Source: Acidobacteriota bacterium (GTDB taxonomy: Bacteria; Acidobacteriota; JAAYUB01). From it: a stretch of 34,701 nt of DNA. Below the pieces are notes generated by a model. The model was not told where the DNA came from. It made no database searches and worked only from the letters and a program-made list of their open reading frames with translations. This document shows positions 15,926 through 23,873 of this stretch, piece after piece (within the stretch, counting starts at the first letter, position 1; each line of letters starts with the position of its first letter). Location of the stretch: assembly GCA_016935015.1 (NCBI GenBank), contig JAFGRT010000059.1, forward strand, positions 1 to 34,701, in the 5' to 3' direction. Both the position numbers and the translations under genes were made by a program.

Positions 15926-16720
15926 GTGGAACGAGTTCAAAAACTGATCGCCGAACGAACGCGCTATTCCCGGCGCAAAGCCGAGGACCTCATCGTCCAG
16001 GGCCGGGTGACCATCGACGGCCGTCCAGCGCAGCTGGGCGACAAGGCCGATCCGGATGGGCAGCGGATCTGCATCGACGGCAAACCGCTGCCGAAGCCGG
16101 CCCCGCGAATCTATCTGCTGCTCAACAAACCACGGGGCTACCTGTGCACCGTTAGCGATCCGGGGCACCGCAAGACGGTGTTGGACTTGGTGGATACCCG
16201 GGAGCCGGTCTACCCGGTGGGTCGTCTGGATATGTTCTCCACCGGCCTGGTCATTCTGACCAACGACGGTGAACTGGCCCAGCGGGTGATGCAGGCCGGC
16301 CCCCATTGCCCCAAGGTATACCTGGTGAAGGTGGCCGGCAATCCCGACGACCGGAAGATCCAGCGGCTGGAGCGAGGGATCCTGTATGAAGGGGAGCGTT
16401 TCGGGCCGTGTGAAATCCGCCGCACGAAAACCAAGCCCGATTCCTACACCTGGTTCCGCGTCACCCTGTACCAGGGAAAAAACCGGCAGATCCGGCGGAT
16501 GTTCGAGGCTGTCCAGCACCCGGTTTACCATTTGAAGCGGGTGGCCATCGGCCCACTGACGGATGCCAATCTGCCCGTCGGTCATTTTCGTGAGCTAACG
16601 CCTGCCGAAGTGAACCGGTTGAAGAACCCGATGCCGGAAAATTCCCGGAAATCGAACCGGCGCCGCCCACCGCGTCCATCCGCCGACGGACGTTCCAGCC
16701 GCGGCCGCCGCAAAGACTGA
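15926..16720 (+). CDS. rluB: RNA pseudouridine synthase, RluB/RsuA family
   Basis: This 264-residue enzyme converts uridine to pseudouridine in ribosomal RNA. An N-terminal S4 RNA-binding domain (about residues 1-48, YSRRKAEDLI and GRVTIDG) is followed by the catalytic domain. The latter has LLNKPRGYLCTVSDP and GRLDMFSTGLVILTNDG, with the catalytic Asp102, and ends with YQGKNRQIRRMF. The frame opens at an ATG at 15911 with no ribosome binding site. The GTG at 15926 is preceded by GAGAGAGGA and aligns with the usual family N-terminus (ERVQKLIAE), so GTG is chosen. Whether it modifies 23S (RluB-like) or 16S rRNA is inferred from the scpAB context, which favours RluB. The C-terminal tail of about 35 residues is Arg/Ser-rich. 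Confidence 0.88.
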   Translation: MERVQKLIAERTRYSRRKAEDLIVQGRVTIDGRPAQLGDKADPDGQRICIDGKPLPKPAPRIYLLLNKPRGYLCTVSDPGHRKTVLDLVDTREPVYPVGRLDMFSTGLVILTNDGELAQRVMQAGPHCPKVYLVKVAGNPDDRKIQRLERGILYEGERFGPCEIRRTKTKPDSYTWFRVTLYQGKNRQIRRMFEAVQHPVYHLKRVAIGPLTDANLPVGHFRELTPAEVNRLKNPMPENSRKSNRRRPPRPSADGRSSRGRRKD

Positions 16721-16750
16721 TCCGTAATGATAAGCCATGATGGAGGTTTC

Positions 16751-17863
16751 ATGTTCGAGGACATCATCCCCCCCCACATCCTGAAAATAATCCCTTACAA
16801 GCCGGGCAAGCCCATCACTGAAGTCACGCGGGAACTGGGCTTGACGGAGGTGATCAAGCTGGCCTCCAACGAGAACCCCCTGGGACCGTCGCCGTCGGCG
16901 GTGCGCGTCATCCGCGAGAAAGTCCGTGATCTGCATTATTATCCGGAGGACAGCGGCTATTTTTTACGCCACAAGCTGGGCGATAAGCTCGGGGTGGACC
17001 CCGATCTGATCCACCTGGGCAACGGCTCCTGCGAGATCATCGTCAATCTGGGCCGGGCCTTTCTGAGCCCCGGCGACCAGATCCTCACCAGCCATACCAG
17101 TTTCGTCATGTATTACCTGTGCGGCGCCTATACGGGCAACGAGGTTATCCGCGCACCGATGAAAGACTGGGCCTATGATCTGGATGCCCTGGCCGCGCGG
17201 ATTACGCCGCGGACGCGGCTGATCTTTATCGCCAATCCCAACAATCCCACCGGCAGCTATTTCGACCGGGCGACCTGGGAGGCTTTTTTGGCCAAGGTTC
17301 CGCCCAAGGTCCTGGTGGTGCTGGACGAAGCCTACTGCGAATACGTCGAGGTCGAAGACTATCCCGATGGTCTCCGCTATCTGGCCGATTTTCCCAACCT
17401 GGTGGTCCTGCGCACGTTTTCCAAGATCTACGGCCTGGCCGGGATCCGGGCCGGGTACGGTGTCGCCGATCGGGAGATCATCGACGTGCTCTACCGCGTC
17501 AAGCTGCCCTTCAACGCCAACGCCCTCGGTCAGGAGGCCGCCGCCGCCGCCCTGGACGATGATGAGTTTGTGGGCCGTTCTCAGGCGGTGAACCGGGAAG
17601 GTCTGGCTTACCTGCAGGAGTTTTTCCGGCAACATGACGTGGAGTTTGTGCCCAGCGTGGCCAATTTCGTCATGGTGCACCTGACGGTGGATGCCGGCCG
17701 GTTTTTCGAACGCATGCAGCGCCGTGGCGTCCTGATCCGGCCCCTCAAAGGCTTCGGCAGCGCCAATGCCGTCCGTGTCACCGTGGGCAGCATGACGGAA
17801 AACCGGAAGTTCACCCGCGTGTTCAGTGAAGTGATGGCCGACATGCAGGCAGGCAAGGCGTGA
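16751..17863 (+). CDS. hisC: Histidinol-phosphate aminotransferase family (HisC); possible aromatic aminotransferase
   Basis: This 370-residue fold-type I PLP enzyme has LASNENPLGPSPSAV at the N-terminus, ANPNNPTGSYF (161-171), Asp192 and Tyr195 in LDEAYCEYVE, and the PLP lysine Lys225 in RTFSKIYGLAGIRAGYG. It transfers an amino group from glutamate to imidazole-acetol phosphate in histidine synthesis. No other his gene is near. HisC-like enzymes placed beside cmk often belong to aromatic amino acid clusters and can transaminate phenylpyruvate or hydroxyphenylpyruvate, so that role is an open alternative. The frame opens 8 codons earlier; GGAGG before the ATG at 16751 decides the start. The stop codon overlaps the cmk start (TGATG). 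Confidence 0.88.
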   Translation: MFEDIIPPHILKIIPYKPGKPITEVTRELGLTEVIKLASNENPLGPSPSAVRVIREKVRDLHYYPEDSGYFLRHKLGDKLGVDPDLIHLGNGSCEIIVNLGRAFLSPGDQILTSHTSFVMYYLCGAYTGNEVIRAPMKDWAYDLDALAARITPRTRLIFIANPNNPTGSYFDRATWEAFLAKVPPKVLVVLDEAYCEYVEVEDYPDGLRYLADFPNLVVLRTFSKIYGLAGIRAGYGVADREIIDVLYRVKLPFNANALGQEAAAAALDDDEFVGRSQAVNREGLAYLQEFFRQHDVEFVPSVANFVMVHLTVDAGRFFERMQRRGVLIRPLKGFGSANAVRVTVGSMTENRKFTRVFSEVMADMQAGKA

Positions 17864-18534
17864 TGAGAAAGATTCGCATCGCCATCGATGGTCCGTCCGG
17901 ATCGGGGAAAAGCACCATCGGCAAGCGGGTGGCGCAGCGGCTGGGTTTCGTCTACATCGATTCCGGCGCCATGTACCGCGCCGTGGCCCGGCAGGCCCTG
18001 GCGGCCGGTATCCCCTTGATGGACGAGGCGCGGGTGGTGGAACTGGCGCAGAACCTGACCATCGAATTCGTGCCGGGTGAAAAAGGACAACATCTGCTGG
18101 TCAACGGCGAGGATATGACCGAGGCCATCCGAACCCCCGCCGTGGCCCAGGGGGCCTCCCGGGTGTCGGCCATTCCCGGTGTCCGGCGTGCGCTGGTCCG
18201 TCGGCAGAAGGAGATGGGCGCGGCGGGTGGCGTGGTCATGGACGGCCGGGACATCGGCACGGTGGTTTTTCCCGATGCCGAGGTGAAGGTCTTCCTCGAT
18301 GCCGCCCTGCCGGAGCGGGCCCGCCGCCGCTACCTGGAGGACCGCCGACGGGGCGAAACGGCCGATCTGGCCGCCACGGAAAAGGATGTGGCCGAACGCG
18401 ACCGGCGGGACACCACCCGGGCCGACTCGCCCTTGCGACAGGCCGAGGACGCCGTCCGGGTGGATACCACCGGTCTGGATATCGAGGCGGTCACCCGGCG
18501 GGTGCTTGACATCGTCGCGGCAAAGGTGGGCTGA
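17863..18534 (+). CDS. cmk: Cytidylate kinase
   Basis: This 223-residue kinase phosphorylates CMP and dCMP with ATP. The P-loop GPSGSGKST is at residues 9-17, followed by YIDSGAMYRAVA. The central region contains VVMDGRDIGTVVFPDA and FLDAALPERARRRYLE, and the lid contains ERDRRDTTRADSPL. All are typical of the bacterial Cmk family and length. A GTG at 17860 is an alternative start; the ATG at 17863, overlapping the hisC stop as TGATG, is preferred. Its own stop overlaps the next start in the same way, so translation of hisC, cmk and ribE is probably coupled. Confidence 0.95.
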   Translation: MRKIRIAIDGPSGSGKSTIGKRVAQRLGFVYIDSGAMYRAVARQALAAGIPLMDEARVVELAQNLTIEFVPGEKGQHLLVNGEDMTEAIRTPAVAQGASRVSAIPGVRRALVRRQKEMGAAGGVVMDGRDIGTVVFPDAEVKVFLDAALPERARRRYLEDRRRGETADLAATEKDVAERDRRDTTRADSPLRQAEDAVRVDTTGLDIEAVTRRVLDIVAAKVG

Positions 18535-19166
18535 TGTTTACCGGACTCGTGGAAAGAATCGGTACCTTACTGGAGAAGAGAACGACAGCCCTCGTCCTGG
18601 ATGTGGCCGGCCTTGAAGAGCGCCTGCGGCCGGGAGACAGCCTGGCGGTGAACGGCGTCTGTCTCACTGCGACCCGGATCAGCGGACGCCGGGTGACCGT
18701 GGATGTGTCGGCCGAAACCTTGTCCCGCACCACGCTGGGCGGACAGATCACCGGTGCCCGGGTCAATCTGGAGACGGCCCTGACCCTGGACCGGCCGCTG
18801 GGCGGCCATTTCCTGCAAGGGCATGTGGACGGCGTGGGCGAAGTGACAGCGGTGCGCCGGGCGAGCGATTCCTGGACACTGGAAGTGGCGTTTCCGCAGG
18901 AATTTGCGCGGCTGGTGGTCAGCAAGGGCTCCCTTGGCGTGGACGGCGTCAGCCTCACGGTAGCCGAACTGGAGCCGGCCGCGGTCCACATCGCTGTCAT
19001 CCCCCATACCATCCGGCAGACCATCATTCCCGATTACGCAACGGGTCGGCGGGTGAATCTCGAATTCGACATCCTGGGGAAATATGTCCTGCGTTATCTC
19101 GAAAGTGTCGGCGAAACAGACGACGACTCCCTGAGTTTCGGACAACTCCACGACCTCGGCTATTGA
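18534..19166 (+). CDS. ribE: Riboflavin synthase, alpha subunit type
   Basis: This 210-residue enzyme dismutates two 6,7-dimethyl-8-ribityllumazine molecules into riboflavin plus a pyrimidine. It begins with the invariant MFTGLVERIG and has the internal duplication of two lumazine-binding barrels. The first carries SLAVNGVCLTA and the second carries GHFLQGHVDGVG with SLGVDGVSLTV. It is last in the operon and overlaps cmk by one base. No FMN riboswitch precedes it, and no other rib genes are present, which is an unusual placement. The gene is also called ribC in some species. Confidence 0.95.
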   Translation: MFTGLVERIGTLLEKRTTALVLDVAGLEERLRPGDSLAVNGVCLTATRISGRRVTVDVSAETLSRTTLGGQITGARVNLETALTLDRPLGGHFLQGHVDGVGEVTAVRRASDSWTLEVAFPQEFARLVVSKGSLGVDGVSLTVAELEPAAVHIAVIPHTIRQTIIPDYATGRRVNLEFDILGKYVLRYLESVGETDDDSLSFGQLHDLGY

Positions 19167-19334
19167 GATGTGCCGATGTACCTCCGGATGAGGTCGGGTT
19201 GCTCCGGCCGCCCACCATCCACTCCCCGCCGCGCCGGACGAATCCTGGTCCCGTCCAAACAAAAAAATAATCTGCCACTCTCTGTCTGGAATCAATCTTT
19301 TACGGGAGAGGGCCATCGCCGGTCGAGCAGGGTA

Positions 19335-19363
19335 TTGAAAAAAGGTCGGCGGCAGGCTAAGAT
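19335..19363 (+). promoter_or_regulatory. Promoter of the LRR/FG-GAP protein gene
   Basis: TTGAAA (19335-19340) and TAAGAT (19358-19363) are separated by 17 bases. Transcription would start near 19370, about 47 bases before the ATG. The rest of the 250-base gap between riboflavin synthase and this gene shows no gene or strong hairpin. Confidence 0.5.
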
Positions 19364-19416
19364 GGGAGCAGTACGAAATTGACCCTGTTTCCATTCTATG
19401 AACATCAGGAGCAACC

Positions 19417-22400
19417 ATGAAAAAGTGTATCTTTCTGTTTGCTTTTATACTCGTGGCCGTGGGGTCGCTGCTCGCCGTCATCCCGACGGCGGAGCGGGAC
19501 GCCCTGATCGCGCTTTATCATTCCACCAACGGTCCCAACTGGTACGACAATACCGGCTGGTTGGGGCCCGCCGGCACGGAGTGTGACTGGTTCGGGATCG
19601 AGTGCGATGCCGGCGGCAACCATGTGACGCAAATCAACCTCGGCTGGACCGAAACCAGCGGCAACAACCTCATCGGCACGCTGCCGCCGGAACTGGGGAA
19701 CCTGACCATGCTGCAGCGACTGGACCTGGAGTTCAACTACCTCAGCGGCCAGATCCCGCCCGAGTATGCCAATCTGCAGAACCTGATCGTCCTGCATCTG
19801 GGTTTCAATCTGCTGAATCTGGACAGCATCCCCGCCTGGCTTTACAACCTGCCTGAATTGGCGGTCCTGGATCTGGCCGAGTGCGGCATCGGCGGCACCA
19901 TTCCTTCCCAGCTGGCCGGACTGACCGGGCTTTGGCAAATCAACCTGGGCGGCAATCAACTGTCGGGCACCATTCCCGCCTGGCTGGCTCAGTTGTCTTC
20001 CCTGGAGAGCCTGTTTCTGTGGGGTAACCAGCTGCATGGCGCCATCCCGTCCGAGCTGGGCAATCTGTACGGGCTGGAACTGCTCAGCCTGTTCGACAAC
20101 CAGCTCAGCGGCAGCATTCCCTCCCAGATCGGCAATCTGGAAATACTGTGGGGCTTGTGGCTCTTCGACAACCTGCTCACCGGACCGATTCCGCCGCAGA
20201 TCGGACAGTTGGGGGATCTGAACTATTTTTTCCTGGATTCCAACCAGCTGACGGGGGAAGTACCGTCCAGTATCCTGAACCTGAACTACCTGATGTCGGC
20301 CAATCCCGGCACGGGCGCTTCCGGTCTGGGACTCTGGTATAACGGCCTATACTCGACGCAGCCCACGGTCGTGAATTTCATCAACGCCCATCAACTGGGC
20401 GAGTTCGGCCTGACCCAAACGTCGCCGCCGGCCCAGGCGAATTATGGCGGCTGCTATCCTTTCTTCCTCAACGTCGTGAACTGGACACCCATCTCGTATC
20501 AGGAAGATCCGGGGTATTACGAGATCCATCACTACAATTGGTCCTCGGGCGGGTATGATCTGCTGGCCACGACCCGCTCCAAGCAGAGCTCCTCCCACCT
20601 GGTGCCCATGGTCATTCTCAAGGATAGCGCCCAGTACAAGGTGCGGGCCGTGACCGAGCCGCACAGTCTGAACAAGGGCGCGGTTACGGGCGATTTCGTC
20701 GACGCCCAGGCGGTCGAACCGAACCGGTATATCGCCATCGAATACAATCCGGAGATGATGGGTTCCCTGTATCCCGACAGTGCCTCCCAGATCGTACCGG
20801 CTACCTACCTCACGTTCCGTATTGACCCCATCCTGTTCCCCGATGCGTCCCCGGAGAACCCGGCCATCATCCAGCTGACCCTGCCCGAGGGGGCCTACCT
20901 GAGCCAGACGCTGGCGACAGGAGTGGCCGATACGGCGGCCCCTTACCCGGAAAATGGCGAAATAGTGAGGAACCTGGCTGTGGTGGAATACGAGGGGGAA
21001 CCTCAGAAGGGGGCAGCACCCCGACCGGTGAAAGGAGCGAAGGATCTTTCCTTCATCGAGCCGTGGGCGGTTCAGCTTTTTCGCTACGTGGCCGGCGAGA
21101 ACGTGATTCAGATCCGGATCAATCGGTACACGGAAGATTGGTTTCCTGAGGATCCCTACAATTACCTGGGGTTCACCATCGGACTCGGGGCCGGCGTCTG
21201 GCCCAACACAGAGACGAGCAACTTCGGCGAAGGCGGCATGTTCACCCAGGAGGGCACCCTCTTTTACATGGACCTGCGCGAGTTCCCCTTCGATTGGTAT
21301 GACAACAACCTGCCCGTCTGTTTTTCTTCCTTCTGGCAGTACGACGGCATGCCCACCAACGCGGGATTCGAGCCCGAGGCCCTGAGCCTGTTCATGCTGG
21401 AGTCCTTTTACGAGGATCCGGCGCCGGTTGTGTCCCAGATCGGTGATACCCTGGACGACTACGTGGTGCTGGACTGGAACCGCGACGGTTTCGATGACGT
21501 GGTCAGCATTTCCAGGCGCACCCGGCGTCTCTATTTTTCCTACGGCAACAGTGACGGGACGTTCCAGGGGCCGGAATGGATGGCCCTGGCGCCGGAGATC
21601 GATAGACCCCGGACCTTGGCCGCCGGAGATGTGAACGGTGATTCCTACCCTGACCTGCTCATCGGCGACGAGTTGGGCAACCACTGGATTATCACGTATG
21701 AAAATACCATGAAAGACGGCGGCGTTCCCTGGCGCATTCCCTGGCGGGCTGATTCGCTGAAGTCGCCCGGTGTGCCGTACGACTCCACCCTGCAGGATGT
21801 GAATGCCGACGGCCGGATGGACTATATTTTTACCGACATTACGGATAACCGGTTGAATGTGGTTTTCGGCGACTCGTTCTCGGCGGGGCAGGCTTACGCC
21901 ACCGGTAATTTTCCCGTGGCCCTGACCAGCGGCGATTTCAACGGCGATACAGCGCCGGATCTGGCGGTGGCGAACCAGGACAGTGATTCGGTCACGGTCT
22001 TCTGGAACAATGGCACGGGCAGTTTCTCGTCGACGGTTTTGACCGGCCTCGGGGACAACCCGGTGGACGTGGATGCCGCCGATTTCGACCGTAACGGCAA
22101 GAGCGATCTGGCCGTCGGCCTGGCGGGCAGCAAATCCCTGGCCGTCCTGCTGGTTCAGTCCAACAATCAGTTCAACCCGGCCACGGCGCAGAAAGTCTTC
22201 TTTACCAAAACCCCCTCGGCTCTGCAGGCCGACAACTTCGACGCCCTCAACGGACCCGACGTCCTGGTGGGTTTCAATGACGATTCCAAGCTGGCCCTGG
22301 TTACAACCAACGAACAGGGAATCCTGGTTGTGCCTTACCTCACCATCAATTCGCTGGGCGATGTGGTGGTGGACCCGTTCGGCGGCGTGACGCTGACGGA

Positions 22401-23784
22401 GGACAACATCCTGTCGGTGGGTGGTGGTACCGGATTCGGTGGCGTCAGCACCCGCACCGGAGTCGGTGGGATTACCCAGCAGGCGTACAACGTTCTTCAT
22501 TTTCCGCGCAGCACCAACATCTCCTTTTCGGTGGTGAATCTGGCCGATAACGACTCGCTCCTGAATCTGGAGCTGTACGACGACGCCGGTAATTTCAAGG
22601 CGGCCACGACCCAGGGAATCTCTCCGGGCATGCAGTTCGCCCGCTATTTCACGGATCTGCTGGGCACCGAGGCACAAAGCACCCAGCGCTGGGTGCGGGC
22701 CTTCATGACCCAGAGCGAAACGTACGGTTTGTGGCTGGTCAACGAGGGCGGCAAACCCTACCTCGACGGCACGCGTGTGCCCGATATCCGGACTGCCCTC
22801 CTGGAGCTCGTTCTGCCTGTGATGATGACGACCGATGATCATTCCACTTCGTTGGTCTTGATCAACCCCAACCTGGACCCGGCCAATGTCCAGCTGTTTC
22901 TCTACAGCAGCACCGGGAGTCTGAAGGCCACGCTCAGCCGCAACCTGGCCGGCCGGGCGCGCCTGGTGCTGGACGCCGCCACGGTGTTCCCGTCGGTGGC
23001 CGAAACGGATTCCGTCTTCGTCCGCTCCGACAGGGCCATCTTCGGCCTTGAACTGTTCGGCAACGATGACGCCATGGCCTGCCTGGAAGGCATCCCCGCC
23101 GGCGGAAGCCATACGGTCCTGTACTCGCCGCACCTGGCCACGGGTGACTGGGGGGTGATCTACGAGTCGATCCTGACACTGGTCAATACCACAGGGAGCG
23201 GTGCCCAACTGACCGTCAGCCGTTACAACGATGATGGTGTCCAGCAAGGTCCGCCGCAGACCGTCAACCTGCCCTCTCTCGGCAAGGTGTCCCTGGATGT
23301 GGCCACGCTGTTTTCGCTGACCGGCGCCCAAACCGGTTACCTGGAGATTGACGCCAACGGTGCCACCGGCATTGTGGGCAGCATCACCTTCGGCGACGCC
23401 GTCGGCGACGAATTCGTGTCGTGCCTGCCGCTGCAATGGACGGGCGGCGAGGATTATATCCTGGGCCACATCGCCAACGGCACCCTGGGCGCCGTCGGTT
23501 ACTTTACGGGTATCGCCATCCTGAACGCAGATGCCCAGGCCCATGATGTGACCATCTCTGCCTATGACCAGGCCGGTATCCTGAAGCAGAGCCAGGCCCT
23601 GAATATTCAGCCCAACCAGCGCCGGGTTTTTCTGCTGGACGGCCTGATGCCCGGTCTGGGTGCCATTTTCGGCGGCTATATCACCCTAGACGGCCCTGAT
23701 AACGCCCGGCTGATGGTGTTCGAGCTCTTCGGCAGCTCTCCCACGCTCGATTTTCTGAGCGCCGTGCCGGCCGTGAGCCGGTAG
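19417..23784 (+). CDS. Giant secreted protein with plant-type LRRs, FG-GAP/VCBS propeller and four C-terminal beta repeats
   Basis: This is a 1455-residue exported protein. A signal peptide covers about residues 1-20. An LRR N-cap follows (ALIALYHSTNGPNWYDNTGW and CDWFGIECD), then about nine 24-residue LRRs to about residue 300 with the pattern GxIPxxLxxLxxLxxLxLxxNxLsG, as in plant receptor-like proteins. A fibronectin-like segment follows at about 325-430, and then an unrecognised beta-rich region. Six FG-GAP/VCBS calcium-loop blades are spaced about 48-55 residues apart (DWNRDGFDD, DVNGDSYPD, DVNADGRMD, DFNGDTAPD, DFDRNGKSD and a weak NFDALNGPD). Last come four repeats of about 110 residues starting near 1034, 1143, 1248 and 1363. 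No anchor or sorting tail is evident. AGGAG precedes the ATG. Adhesion or binding at the cell surface is a guess. Confidence 0.85.
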   Translation: MKKCIFLFAFILVAVGSLLAVIPTAERDALIALYHSTNGPNWYDNTGWLGPAGTECDWFGIECDAGGNHVTQINLGWTETSGNNLIGTLPPELGNLTMLQRLDLEFNYLSGQIPPEYANLQNLIVLHLGFNLLNLDSIPAWLYNLPELAVLDLAECGIGGTIPSQLAGLTGLWQINLGGNQLSGTIPAWLAQLSSLESLFLWGNQLHGAIPSELGNLYGLELLSLFDNQLSGSIPSQIGNLEILWGLWLFDNLLTGPIPPQIGQLGDLNYFFLDSNQLTGEVPSSILNLNYLMSANPGTGASGLGLWYNGLYSTQPTVVNFINAHQLGEFGLTQTSPPAQANYGGCYPFFLNVVNWTPISYQEDPGYYEIHHYNWSSGGYDLLATTRSKQSSSHLVPMVILKDSAQYKVRAVTEPHSLNKGAVTGDFVDAQAVEPNRYIAIEYNPEMMGSLYPDSASQIVPATYLTFRIDPILFPDASPENPAIIQLTLPEGAYLSQTLATGVADTAAPYPENGEIVRNLAVVEYEGEPQKGAAPRPVKGAKDLSFIEPWAVQLFRYVAGENVIQIRINRYTEDWFPEDPYNYLGFTIGLGAGVWPNTETSNFGEGGMFTQEGTLFYMDLREFPFDWYDNNLPVCFSSFWQYDGMPTNAGFEPEALSLFMLESFYEDPAPVVSQIGDTLDDYVVLDWNRDGFDDVVSISRRTRRLYFSYGNSDGTFQGPEWMALAPEIDRPRTLAAGDVNGDSYPDLLIGDELGNHWIITYENTMKDGGVPWRIPWRADSLKSPGVPYDSTLQDVNADGRMDYIFTDITDNRLNVVFGDSFSAGQAYATGNFPVALTSGDFNGDTAPDLAVANQDSDSVTVFWNNGTGSFSSTVLTGLGDNPVDVDAADFDRNGKSDLAVGLAGSKSLAVLLVQSNNQFNPATAQKVFFTKTPSALQADNFDALNGPDVLVGFNDDSKLALVTTNEQGILVVPYLTINSLGDVVVDPFGGVTLTEDNILSVGGGTGFGGVSTRTGVGGITQQAYNVLHFPRSTNISFSVVNLADNDSLLNLELYDDAGNFKAATTQGISPGMQFARYFTDLLGTEAQSTQRWVRAFMTQSETYGLWLVNEGGKPYLDGTRVPDIRTALLELVLPVMMTTDDHSTSLVLINPNLDPANVQLFLYSSTGSLKATLSRNLAGRARLVLDAATVFPSVAETDSVFVRSDRAIFGLELFGNDDAMACLEGIPAGGSHTVLYSPHLATGDWGVIYESILTLVNTTGSGAQLTVSRYNDDGVQQGPPQTVNLPSLGKVSLDVATLFSLTGAQTGYLEIDANGATGIVGSITFGDAVGDEFVSCLPLQWTGGEDYILGHIANGTLGAVGYFTGIAILNADAQAHDVTISAYDQAGILKQSQALNIQPNQRRVFLLDGLMPGLGAIFGGYITLDGPDNARLMVFELFGSSPTLDFLSAVPAVSR

Positions 23785-23801
23785 CCGTCTTCCATGGAAC
23801 A

Positions 23802-23833
23802 GCCCGTCCGTCGTCGGCAAAGGCCGGGCGGGC
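23802..23833. terminator. Possible bidirectional terminator hairpin
   Basis: GCCCGTCC (23802-23809) pairs with GGGCGGGC (23826-23833), eight pairs including one G-U. It lies between the LRR gene and the converging TPR gene. There is no T-tract on either side, so it may act only as a 3' stabilising hairpin. Confidence 0.3.
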
Positions 23834-23873
23834 TCGTTCCCTGCTTCATCGGGTTCTGGATTTTGGGGGTTGG

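Noticed and set aside
20347-23544. A 1065-codon open frame antisense to the LRR/FG-GAP gene
   Set aside because: The sense strand has a signal peptide, LRRs and FG-GAP motifs. The antisense product has no recognisable domain and a composition typical of the reverse reading of GC-rich codons, so it is a shadow despite its length.
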